From assembly GCF_000195335.1 (NCBI RefSeq), contig NC_015387.1, positions 125,001 through 189,000 on the forward strand: a stretch of DNA of 64,000 nt. Reading direction: 5' to 3'. Below the pieces are notes generated by a model that did not search any database, had not been told where the DNA came from, and was given only the letters and a program-made list of their open reading frames with translations. Both the position numbers and the translations under genes were made by a program. How positions within the stretch are numbered: position 1 is the first letter of the stretch; every line of letters starts with the position of its first letter. Shown in pieces: positions 17,723 to 24,905 of the stretch. The DNA comes from Marinithermus hydrothermalis DSM 14884. GTDB taxonomy: Bacteria; Deinococcota; Deinococci; Deinococcales; Marinithermaceae.

Positions 17723-17799
17723 CCCTCGGCCGGTTGCGCCACCCGCTCCACCTGCCCCAGGCGCCCAACGTGCAGGACAGGCTTCATCGCTTCCGAGGG
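17723..17799 (-). ncRNA. c-di-GMP-II riboswitch, tandem copy B (promoter-proximal)
   Basis: Same architecture as copy A. P1 is CCCTCGG with CCGAGGG, different in sequence from A but still paired. GCGATGAAGCC is followed by P2 (CCTGTCC with GGGCAGG), a loop with TGGGCGCC, and GGTGGCGCAACCGGCC. The pseudoknot is GCGCC with GGCGC, a compensated change relative to copy A. A hairpin (GGACGGG with CCCGTCC) just upstream overlaps the P1 5' strand and could compete with it. Confidence 0.82.
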
Positions 17800-17824
17800 G
17801 ACGGGTCCTTTCCCGTCCACCCTT

Positions 17825-17830
17825 AGTGTA
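17825..17830 (-). promoter_or_regulatory. -10 element for the tandem-riboswitch transcript
   Basis: TACACT on the minus strand, about 25 bases upstream of aptamer B. The palindromic element at 17854-17868 is centred 33.5 bp upstream and covers the -35 position, where no good -35 hexamer is seen. The same spacing occurs at pilA. Confidence 0.5.
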
Positions 17831-17853
17831 CGCGCGTGGCGTGGCGTGGCGTA

Positions 17854-17868
17854 CCCCTAAATGGGGGA
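17854..17868 (+). promoter_or_regulatory. palindromic CCCCYARATGGGGGA element, copy 2
   Basis: Reads CCCCTAAATGGGGGA between the divergent promoters of the two riboswitch-controlled transcripts. Its centre is 33.5 bp from the minus-strand -10 and 38.5 bp from the plus-strand -10. It is a likely binding site for a transcription factor controlling one or both. Confidence 0.5.
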
Positions 17869-17893
17869 GGGGTAGGCACGGCGGGGAGTTTAT

Positions 17894-17902
17894 TGGTATA
17901 AC
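17894..17902 (+). promoter_or_regulatory. extended -10 promoter for the plus-strand riboswitch transcript
   Basis: TGGTATAAC is an extended -10 (TGn plus TATAAC). Transcription would begin near 17909, a few bases before aptamer C. Confidence 0.6.
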
Positions 17903-17914
17903 TCTGTACCAGGA

Positions 17915-17996
17915 GCCGTAAGCGGCGATGACCCGCCCATTCCCAACTCGGGCGCCAAGGGAGGGCGGCGAGCCAGTGGCGCGACCGGCTTGCGGC
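17915..17996 (+). ncRNA. c-di-GMP-II riboswitch, copy C
   Basis: P1 pairs GCCGTAAGC (17915-17923) with GCTTGCGGC (17988-17996), nine pairs with one G-U. Inside are GGCGATGACC, P2 (CCGCCC-AT-TCCC with GGGA-GGGCGG), a loop with CGGGCGCC, and CAGTGGCGCGACCGGC. The pseudoknot is GCGCC with GGCGC. It is on the opposite strand to copies A and B and in sense orientation for the gene at 18017, 20 bases downstream. A second hairpin at 17995-18032 encloses the ribosome-binding site and start. Confidence 0.87.
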
Positions 17997-18032
17997 CTCT
18001 TCATCTGGAGGTGATGATGCGTATGAAGAGGC
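17995..18032 (+). promoter_or_regulatory. hairpin enclosing ribosome-binding site and start codon
   Basis: Perfect 10-bp stem GCCTCTTCAT (17995-18004) with ATGAAGAGGC (18023-18032). The 18-base loop holds GGAGG (18007-18011) and the start ATG. The 5' arm shares its first two bases with the P1 3' strand of aptamer C, so ligand binding could affect it. Direction of control is not evident. Confidence 0.55.
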
Positions 18033-18712
18033 GCTTACGGCTTTTGGCCTTCGGGACGGTGTTGGCCGCTATGGGGGCGATGGCCCAGAGCAGTACCGAC
18101 TTCAACTTCAGCTTCCCACAGTACGCCTTCGTCTACACCAACCTGAGCTCCGTGGACTTCGACTTCACCGCCAGCGGTTCGGGCGCGAACCCCGGTCAGG
18201 CCCCGGCGGCGGACGGGGTGGCCACGCAGCCTAACCTCGAGGCCTGCATCGAGAGCATCCTGAGCACGACGGTCAGCTCGGGGAGCTTCACGGCGAACGA
18301 CACTGCGGCGGGCACGACCGCGTTCGGGGGGAGCTGCACCTTCGCGCCGACCAACGTGACCCGTAGCGGCTTCACGGTGGACTGGGGCGGCCTCGCCTCC
18401 CCGGACGGCAGCCTGCTCGTCGTGACCAACATGAGCACCTGGGCGGCCAAGGCCAGCCTGGACGCGGCGAATCCCTTCGCCACCGGCGGCCTGACCCTCC
18501 AGGTGTACGACGGCACGAACTACCAGAACGTCACCACCACCCCGGTGAACGTCGGCGTGATGAACGGCACCCGCACCAACGCGTTCTACACGCAGTACGC
18601 GAACGCCTACGTGGTGCCCCTGACCTACCAGCTGGTCCTCGATGACCCGATCGGCCTCAGCCCCACGACGAACGACAGCGCGACGGTGATCTACACCGTG
18701 GGCGCGCCGTAA
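18017..18712 (+). CDS. secreted beta-rich protein under c-di-GMP-II riboswitch
   Basis: 231 residues. A signal peptide (MRMKRRLRLLAFGTVLAAMGAMAQ) is followed by a Ser/Thr/Asn-rich, beta-strand-rich body with two cysteines (near CIES and SCTF) that could form a disulfide. No family is recognised; composition and context (chaperone gene immediately after) suggest a fimbrial or spore-coat-U-like surface subunit. Three in-frame ATGs lie at 18014, 18017 and 18023; 18017 has the best spacing (5) from GGAGG. It follows riboswitch C and may be co-transcribed with the next two genes, though the next gene has its own promoter. Confidence 0.75.
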   Translation: MRMKRRLRLLAFGTVLAAMGAMAQSSTDFNFSFPQYAFVYTNLSSVDFDFTASGSGANPGQAPAADGVATQPNLEACIESILSTTVSSGSFTANDTAAGTTAFGGSCTFAPTNVTRSGFTVDWGGLASPDGSLLVVTNMSTWAAKASLDAANPFATGGLTLQVYDGTNYQNVTTTPVNVGVMNGTRTNAFYTQYANAYVVPLTYQLVLDDPIGLSPTTNDSATVIYTVGAP

Positions 18713-18730
18713 CGGGGTAGTATAAAGCCT

Positions 18731-19522
18731 ATGTTCGCTGGGTTGGCGCGGCTCCCCCGAGGCCTGATCGGGGGGGCCGTCCTCCTGTGGAGCTGGGCGG
18801 CGGCGCAGGCCGGGATCGGCGTGGCCCCGCCCCGCTTCGAGTTCACCGCGACGCCCGGCCAGACGCTTCCCGCCACCGTCACGGTCTTCGCGGCGGAAAG
18901 CCCGACGCTCAGGATCGTGCCCTCGGTCACTGACTGGCTCTTGGACCCCGCGGGCACCCTCCTCGTGCTGCCCCCGAACAGCCACGCCTACAGCGCGGCC
19001 CCCTGGATCCACCTCGAGGCCAGCCCCTTCGAACTGACCGCGGACGCCCCGCGGGACATCCGGTTCAACCTCACCGTCCCTGAAGGAGCGAGGGGAACCT
19101 ACTGGGCGGCGCTGGCCTTCACCACCGAGCCGCAACCCGGGGTGCAGCAAGGGGTCGAGGTCCTCATCCAAACGCAGATCCTGGCGATCGTCTACGTCAC
19201 CGTTGCAGGCACGGAACGCCCCGGCGCGGAGATCGCCTCGACCTTCGTGGAGACCGACGCCGCCGGCCGCCGCTACGCCGTGGCCGACGTGATCAACACC
19301 GGGAACGTGTACCTGCGCCTCCAGGGGAGGCTCACCCTGAAGAACACCCAAGGCGCGACGGTCCGGACCCTCGAGCTCGGGGAGCGGGTGCTTTTGCGGG
19401 ACGGGGTGGTGCGCTACCGCGTGCCGCTACCGGAAGACCTGCCCGAGGACACGCTGCTCGCCGCCTTTGAGATCGCCGGGGTAGGCCCGGAGACGCTCTA
19501 CGGTGAGGTGATGCTGCGATGA
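18731..19522 (+). CDS. PapD-like fimbrial/surface protein chaperone family
   Basis: 263 residues, exported (hydrophobic N-terminus ending in AAAQAG). The body has an immunoglobulin-like beg inning IGVAPPRFEFTATPG, then a DWLLDPAGTL segment, APWIHLEASPF and VPEGARGTYWAALAF, a pattern typical of periplasmic pilus-chaperone-like proteins found near surface-protein genes in Deinococcota. In classical systems such chaperones cap subunits before assembly by an usher. TAGTAT at 18718-18723 ends seven bases before the ATG, so it probably also has a leaderless transcript. Its stop overlaps the next start (ATGA at 19519). Confidence 0.65.
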   Translation: MFAGLARLPRGLIGGAVLLWSWAAAQAGIGVAPPRFEFTATPGQTLPATVTVFAAESPTLRIVPSVTDWLLDPAGTLLVLPPNSHAYSAAPWIHLEASPFELTADAPRDIRFNLTVPEGARGTYWAALAFTTEPQPGVQQGVEVLIQTQILAIVYVTVAGTERPGAEIASTFVETDAAGRRYAVADVINTGNVYLRLQGRLTLKNTQGATVRTLELGERVLLRDGVVRYRVPLPEDLPEDTLLAAFEIAGVGPETLYGEVMLR

Positions 19523-20304
19523 GGTGGGGGTGGCTGCTCCTCGCCTTATGGTGGGCCAGCCCGGCCGGAGCACAGACGCTCTATTACTACGAGTACCCCT
19601 TGCGTGTCGCTCCGGCCGCGCTCGAGTACCGCCCTACGGAGCAGCTCTTGTTCTGCAGCGCGATCACCCAACCCCCCGGCCCCCTGCCCTCGGGCGGCGT
19701 GACCCTCAAGAACCTCCCGGCAGCTTTCGCGGCCGGATGCCCGTTGGACGCACCGCCCGTGGTGGTGTGGGGGGAGGACCCGGCGAGCGGGCAGGTCGCG
19801 TACGCCCTCGAGGTGAGCGGTCGGTTCTGGGGGATGGAAGGGCCGGGCCAGCGCACGACCCCGGACGACCTGATCGCCCTTCTCGAGCAGGCGTACGCGC
19901 TGCGCGTGCTGGGGGAGGGGGGCGGAGCAGCCCCCCGGCTCGAGATCGCCCCCCAGCTGCGCACTCCTCCCTACGCGCCGGGTGCGGCGGACGCCTGGAC
20001 GGCCCTAGAGCCGGTGCAGCTCGTGGGATTCGCCACGCCGGAGCAGCGCGCGTACCGCCGGTACCGGCCGAGGGACGGGATCTGCCAACTGATCAGCGGG
20101 GGGCGGTACCGGCGCTGCTGGAGCGTAACCTTCGTCTGGCACCTTCCAGTACGGCTCGTGCTGACGGGGGGAGAGGCGGGCCGGTTCACGCTGCGCCTTG
20201 GAGTGGACACGATCGAGCAGCGCGCCCGCGCCGCGACGCTCAGCGCGCGCGGCGGGCGGCTGGAGGCCCCGCGCCTCGAGCCCGTCCCGTTTCCCCTGCC
20301 CTAG
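19519..20304 (+). CDS. exported protein of the riboswitch locus
   Basis: 261 residues with a signal peptide (MRWGWLLLALWWASPAGAQ) and a mature part rich in aromatic residues and beta strands. It has four scattered cysteines (LLFCSAI, AAGCPL, DGICQL, RRCWS) that may form disulfides. I do not recognise the family. It overlaps the chaperone stop by four bases and converges with the large minus-strand gene, overlapping it by four bases. It may be a tip adhesin or a second structural subunit of the same surface structure; this is inference from context only. Confidence 0.6.
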   Translation: MRWGWLLLALWWASPAGAQTLYYYEYPLRVAPAALEYRPTEQLLFCSAITQPPGPLPSGGVTLKNLPAAFAAGCPLDAPPVVVWGEDPASGQVAYALEVSGRFWGMEGPGQRTTPDDLIALLEQAYALRVLGEGGGAAPRLEIAPQLRTPPYAPGAADAWTALEPVQLVGFATPEQRAYRRYRPRDGICQLISGGRYRRCWSVTFVWHLPVRLVLTGGEAGRFTLRLGVDTIEQRARAATLSARGGRLEAPRLEPVPFPLP

Positions 20305-23246
20305 GGCGTGCGCTCGCGCACGATGAGCGTGCGCTCCAGCACGACCTCGCTCCCATCCGGTCGCACGCCCACCGCTCGTAGCGTCAGCCGCCCTTCCGCA
20401 TCCTGTGGCACCTCCACCCGCCCCGCCCAGTCCGCGCCGTTACCCTCGAGGGGTGTGGCCCGCCCCGCGATCGCGAGGCGCGTTTCGGTCATGGGCGCGT
20501 ACCAGTGCACGCGGACCGGGATCGCCTGGCCGGGGGCGGCGAGCGGTGGGGCGCGCAGCACGCCCCAAGGCGCCTGGGGGTTCACGCCGAGGAAGAACGG
20601 CAGCCGGGCGACCTCCCGACCCTCGAGCTCCGCGACGACGAGTAGGGGCAGGGTGGGCGGAGCGTTCTTGGGAAGGTAGACGCGGCCCGTCCACACCTCC
20701 CCGGAGTGGAGCAAAACCCCGAGCGTACGTTCGCCCAAACGCACCCGCACGCGCGTGGGCTGGCCCTCGACCCGCACGGTGATCCGCGGGGCCGCGCCGG
20801 GCGGCAGGGTGGTGGCCTCCGGCGTTACCGAGAGCAGTTGGACGGGCCGGGGCGTGAAGGTTCGACGGGGGGGTGGCTGCACGGTAAGCGTCGTTTCCGC
20901 CGTAGCTCCCGCGGTGAGGCGTACCGTGGCCCTGCCCTCCAGGACCGACCATCCCGCGGGGAGTTGCGCTTCGAGGAGCTCGAGCGTGTAACGGCCGGGG
21001 GCGAGCCCCTCGACGTGGAAGCGCCCCTGGGGGTCCGTGCGGAGCGTGACCGCGCGGCCCGTATCGTCTTGAAGGCGCAGGAGGAATGGCGTACCCTCGA
21101 TGGGCTCGGGCACCCCCTCGCGTAGGGCCACCACCCGGCCCTGCAGCGCGGCGCGCTGGGCGACCTCGAGCCGCACCCGCTGGGTTTCCTTGAGGCGCAC
21201 CTCCACGACGCGTTCCGCCGTGACGGGGACGAGGCCCGCGGGCAGGCGCGCCACCTCGAGGCGCACCGGGTACTGCCCCGGCGGGAGCGCTACGCGAAAC
21301 GCTCCGGTCGCGTCGGTACGGACGCGCTGGGGCCCGATCTGCACCCAGAGTCCCTCGAGGGGAGGCGCGTCCGGCCCGACCGCCACGACCCGGCCTTCGA
21401 GGAACCCCACCGCCCGGCCGCCGAGCGCCGCGCTGAGGGGTTCGGGCACCGGGAGCGCGAAGGGGAGCGTCCCCTCGAGCGCGACGCGGGTCGTGTCCTG
21501 CACCCAGTCGCGCGCGGCTTCCAGGGAGAGCAACGCGTTCCCTACGGGCGCGTGGAGGCTAAGGCCCGTGGATAACCCCGGCGCCAGGGGAGCCCAGCGC
21601 ACCGTTCCGGAAGCGCCTACTCCCCCACCCCCCCACCGCACCCCGGCGGAAAGGACGGGTTGGAAGGGCGCAAGGCCCAGCTCGAGCCCCGCGGTGTACC
21701 GGGTGAGGGCCTGGGGTTGCTCGAGGTGCAGTTGCGTGGAGAGGTCCGTGCCGAAACGCCCCGCGCGGTGCGTGGCCGCGGCCTCCACCCGCACCTCCTG
21801 TAGCGGGGGAAGGAGCGGGATGCGGGCGGCGGCCTGCAATCGGCTGCCCTCGGCTCCGGTCTCGAGGCCCAGCGTGACGGGAACGGGCGCTTCCAGGCCC
21901 AGGCGGTCCAGGGTGGTGGCGGCGGCGAGGCGCCAGTCCTCGAGGCGCGGCAGGCCCTTCGGGGGACTTTCGAGCTCGAAGGCCGCGCTGAGGCTAGCGC
22001 TGCTGAAGCGGATGGTGTGCGGGGTGAGGTCGAGGCTGAACCCGATCCGGAGGGGGGCTTGGGCCTCACCCACCACGCGCAGCTGGGCGCTCCAGGGGAG
22101 GGGGGCGTTGCGCGCGGCGTAGTGCGTCTCGAACCGAGCGCGCAAGGGTTCGGGCCGGAGGGTGAAGGCGTACTCGAGGCTGCGGTTGGGATCGGGGCGC
22201 TCGAACCCCAGGAAGGAAAACTCGGCCCACTCCTCGAGGCTCACGCGGAAGGCGTACTGCCGTCCGGGGGGCGTCCAGCGGAAGGCGCCCTCGGCGCGAA
22301 AGGGAGCGGGTTGCAGGGCGAGGTCCGCCTGGAAGGGACCCGTCCCGGCACCCCCCGCGAGTTCGATGGCCTCCCCCGCCTTAAGGCGCAGCCGCCAGGT
22401 CTTCCCCTCCAGGCGCGCCTCGGCCGAGGGAGGCTGGCCTAGGGCGTAGGTGGTGCGCGCGTTGAGGGCCACGAAGTCCGATACCTGGCCGCTTAGCCCG
22501 AAGGCCAGCGTGGGGGGGGTGGGGGGGGCGTAACGCGTTTGCGCCGCGCCCAGCAGACGAAAGGGCTCCTGGGGCGCGGCCTGGGTTCCGGCGGGCGCAA
22601 CGCGCACCACCCCTTGAACGACCGTCTCCGGGGCGCGTTCGGAACGCACCTGAACCCGGAAGGTCCCGAACCCCTCCACCCGCAGCTCCAGGGTGCGGGC
22701 GGCCCCGGCCTCGAGGGCGACCGTCTGGCGGGCGACGAGCCGCCCCCGGGCGTCCGCCAGGCTCACGTGGAACCGGTCCGGGCCGTTCCCTTGGTTCTCC
22801 ACCCGCACGGGCACCGCGCCGTACCGGGTGAGGGGCCGGACCTCCTCGGGCCACTCGGCCTCCAGCCCCGGCCGGAACCCCACCGTGCTCACCACCCGCG
22901 CCTGCGCGCCGCCCAGCCGGAGGGTGAGCTGGTGCCGGGTGCCTTCCCGCGCGTTCGGGGGAACGCGCAGCGTGACGGCGAGGAACGCAGGGCGGTCCGG
23001 CTCGAGCGCCAGGGGCTCGAGCCGGGACAAGAGGGGCCAGCTGGGGGACTGGGTCAGCTCGGGCGCGACGCGACCCGGCGCGGGGCTTTCCAGTTGGAAG
23101 ACGTGCGTGACGGTCTGGCCGGGCAGGACGGTGCGCGGGGTGGGGGATCGGACCGCTAGGTGCACCGCTGCGGGCTGCGCGAGGGCCAGGCCCAGCCCCC
23201 CCAGAACCCATCCCCAGACCCAAGCCAGGATCCGGCCGCGCTTCAC
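20301..23246 (-). CDS. large exported beta-rich protein, usher-like or MshQ-like, last gene of pilus operon
   Basis: 981 residues. A signal peptide (VKRGRILAWVWGWVLGGLGLALAQ) is followed by one or two Ig-like N-terminal domains. A middle region (about 250-620) has the alternating-residue strands of an outer-membrane barrel. Two carboxypeptidase-regulatory-like repeats follow (DATGAFRVALPPGQYPVRLEV and DPQGRFHVEGLAPGRYTLEL), then C-terminal Ig-like segments. The plan recalls outer-membrane ushers, or the large MshQ-type protein that ends MSHA pilus operons, but no diagnostic motif is seen. GTG 23246 overlaps the upstream stop and has AGGAGG before it. No secretin gene is found in the operon, so this protein could be the outer-membrane component. 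Confidence 0.6.
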   Translation of the reverse strand: MKRGRILAWVWGWVLGGLGLALAQPAAVHLAVRSPTPRTVLPGQTVTHVFQLESPAPGRVAPELTQSPSWPLLSRLEPLALEPDRPAFLAVTLRVPPNAREGTRHQLTLRLGGAQARVVSTVGFRPGLEAEWPEEVRPLTRYGAVPVRVENQGNGPDRFHVSLADARGRLVARQTVALEAGAARTLELRVEGFGTFRVQVRSERAPETVVQGVVRVAPAGTQAAPQEPFRLLGAAQTRYAPPTPPTLAFGLSGQVSDFVALNARTTYALGQPPSAEARLEGKTWRLRLKAGEAIELAGGAGTGPFQADLALQPAPFRAEGAFRWTPPGRQYAFRVSLEEWAEFSFLGFERPDPNRSLEYAFTLRPEPLRARFETHYAARNAPLPWSAQLRVVGEAQAPLRIGFSLDLTPHTIRFSSASLSAAFELESPPKGLPRLEDWRLAAATTLDRLGLEAPVPVTLGLETGAEGSRLQAAARIPLLPPLQEVRVEAAATHRAGRFGTDLSTQLHLEQPQALTRYTAGLELGLAPFQPVLSAGVRWGGGGVGASGTVRWAPLAPGLSTGLSLHAPVGNALLSLEAARDWVQDTTRVALEGTLPFALPVPEPLSAALGGRAVGFLEGRVVAVGPDAPPLEGLWVQIGPQRVRTDATGAFRVALPPGQYPVRLEVARLPAGLVPVTAERVVEVRLKETQRVRLEVAQRAALQGRVVALREGVPEPIEGTPFLLRLQDDTGRAVTLRTDPQGRFHVEGLAPGRYTLELLEAQLPAGWSVLEGRATVRLTAGATAETTLTVQPPPRRTFTPRPVQLLSVTPEATTLPPGAAPRITVRVEGQPTRVRVRLGERTLGVLLHSGEVWTGRVYLPKNAPPTLPLLVVAELEGREVARLPFFLGVNPQAPWGVLRAPPLAAPGQAIPVRVHWYAPMTETRLAIAGRATPLEGNGADWAGRVEVPQDAEGRLTLRAVGVRPDGSEVVLERTLIVRERTP

Positions 23247-23707
23247 GGTTCTTCCTCCTCTAAAGGCGCGTCCTCGAGGCGCACGCCGAGCTCTAGCTCG
23301 AGGGTGAGGCGGTCGCCGCGGGGGGTGAGGGGGGTGAGGGTGTAGCGCTCCACCCAGACGGGGTAGTCCAGGGTGGGCAGGGCTTCCAAGAACCGCACGA
23401 CCTCCGGGTAGGTGCCCTCGAGCGTGAGGTGGAGCTGGGGCGGGCTGGGGGTGAAGGCGTTCAGCGTGGCGCCGCTCGCCTCGAGGGTTTGGAGGATCAC
23501 GTGGTACAGCTCGTTGAGCCGCGCGGGGGGCAGGGGGCGGGCGCGCTGGGCGGGGGGCAGTAGCGCGGCGCTGAGGGCGTCGCGGCGCGCCTCGAGGGCC
23601 TGCGCTTCCGCGACGAGCCTCTGGTAGCGGGCCCAGCTCGTTTGGATCCACACCCCTCCGAGGGTGAGGACGACGAGCGGGATGAGCCAGGCGAGTCGTG
23701 CGTTCAT
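23243..23707 (-). CDS. PilO/GspM-like inner-membrane assembly protein
   Basis: 154 residues: one N-terminal membrane segment (LAWLIPLVVLTLGGVWI), a short coiled coil (RLVAEAQALEARRDAL), then a compact alpha/beta domain (LHLTLEGTYPEVVRFLEALPTL...PVWVERYTLTPL) typical of PilO or GspM. These proteins link the cytoplasmic PilM/GspL part to the periplasm. Start and stop overlap the neighbours by ATGA-type junctions, so the operon is tightly coupled. Confidence 0.75.
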   Translation of the reverse strand: MNARLAWLIPLVVLTLGGVWIQTSWARYQRLVAEAQALEARRDALSAALLPPAQRARPLPPARLNELYHVILQTLEASGATLNAFTPSPPQLHLTLEGTYPEVVRFLEALPTLDYPVWVERYTLTPLTPRGDRLTLELELGVRLEDAPLEEEEP

Positions 23708-24903
23708 CGTTGCGTGATCAGACTCGACAGATCGAAAAGCGGCAGGTACAAGGCCAGGGCGACGAGGAGGATGCCCACGCCGAGGAGTACGGTGAGGATC
23801 GGTTCGATGCTCGCGGAGAGGCGCTTGACGGCGTAGTCCACCTCCCGCTCGAGGTGGCGCGCGGCCTGGTCCAGCATCGCGTCCAGGCCGCCGGACGCCT
23901 CGCCGACCGCGCTCATGCGGGTGAAAACCGGTAGGAAGACCTCCGGGTGGCGCGCCAATGCGGCGGAGAAGGACTCTCCCCGGACGACGCTTTGCAGCAC
24001 CTCGTCGACGGCGTGCGCGATGAAGGCGTTCCCGGCCAGGTCGCGGGTGGCCTCGAGGGCCTGCGTGATGGGCAGGCCGCTGGCGTAGAGGGTGGCGAAG
24101 GTGCGGCCGAAACGGCCCAGCCCCGCCTTGTGCAGAATGGGGCCCAGCACGGGCAGGCGCAACGCCAGGCGGTCCAGGCGGTACGCCCCGGCGGGGGTGC
24201 GGTAGTAGGCGCGCAGGGCGTACCCGGCGAGGAGCAGGCCCAGGCCGATCAGCCAGCCGTACGTTTGCGCGAACGCGGAGGCGGCGAGCAGGGCTTGGGT
24301 GGGCCAGGGCAAGGCGGCGCCGGCGCTGCTGTAGAGCCGGGCGAAGACCGGGATGACGACGAGGAGCAGCACCGCGAGGGCGACCCCGACCACCGCGAGG
24401 ACGAACCCCGGGTACATCAACGCGGTGCGGATCTTCTGGTTGAGTTCCTCCGCTCGCTCCAGGTACTCCGCGAGCCGCGCGAGGGTCACCTCGAGGGCGC
24501 CGCCCGCCTCCCCCGCGGCGATGAGGTGCCGCATGAGGGGCGGGAAGACCTCCGGGTGGTGCGCCATCGCGTCGGCGAGGGACTCGCCCGCCTCGATGCG
24601 CTCCCGAACCTCGCGCGTGGCCTGCCGGAGGGCCGGACTGGGGCTTTCCTGCGCGAGCGTGACGAGCGCCTGGGTCAGGGGCACCCCGGCCGCGACGAGG
24701 GTAGCGAACTGGCTGGTGTACAGCGCGAGCGCGCCGAGCGCGGGCCGGCGCACGAAGCGCCGGAAGGGTTCACGCCGGAGGCGCAGCGGGTAGAGCCCCA
24801 TCTCCCTAAGGCGCAACCGCGCCTCGCGGGGACTGCCTGCCTCGAGCGTCCCCTGATAGAGTTGCGTTCCGCTGGCGTCCGTCGCTTGATAACTGAACCG
24901 CAT
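23704..24903 (-). CDS. pilC: type IV pilus / type II secretion inner-membrane platform protein
   Basis: 399 residues, usual for PilC/GspF. Two repeated GspF domains are visible (FATLVAAGVPLTQALVTLAQE..., and FATLYASGLPITQALEATRDL...), each followed by helices and a hydrophobic hairpin (FVLAVVGVALAVLLLVVIPVFARLY near the middle; ILTVLLGVGILLVALALYLPLF at the end). It anchors the assembly ATPase and rotates pilin subunits into the growing fibre. It lies two bases after the ATPase stop. Confidence 0.93.
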   Translation of the reverse strand: MRFSYQATDASGTQLYQGTLEAGSPREARLRLREMGLYPLRLRREPFRRFVRRPALGALALYTSQFATLVAAGVPLTQALVTLAQESPSPALRQATREVRERIEAGESLADAMAHHPEVFPPLMRHLIAAGEAGGALEVTLARLAEYLERAEELNQKIRTALMYPGFVLAVVGVALAVLLLVVIPVFARLYSSAGAALPWPTQALLAASAFAQTYGWLIGLGLLLAGYALRAYYRTPAGAYRLDRLALRLPVLGPILHKAGLGRFGRTFATLYASGLPITQALEATRDLAGNAFIAHAVDEVLQSVVRGESFSAALARHPEVFLPVFTRMSAVGEASGGLDAMLDQAARHLEREVDYAVKRLSASIEPILTVLLGVGILLVALALYLPLFDLSSLITQR

Positions 24904-24905
24904 CC

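Noticed and set aside
17915-17940. Fluoride (crcB) riboswitch suggested by GGCGATGACCCGCCC
   Set aside because: The following part does not match crcB, whereas all blocks fit c-di-GMP-II and two sister copies agree with it.
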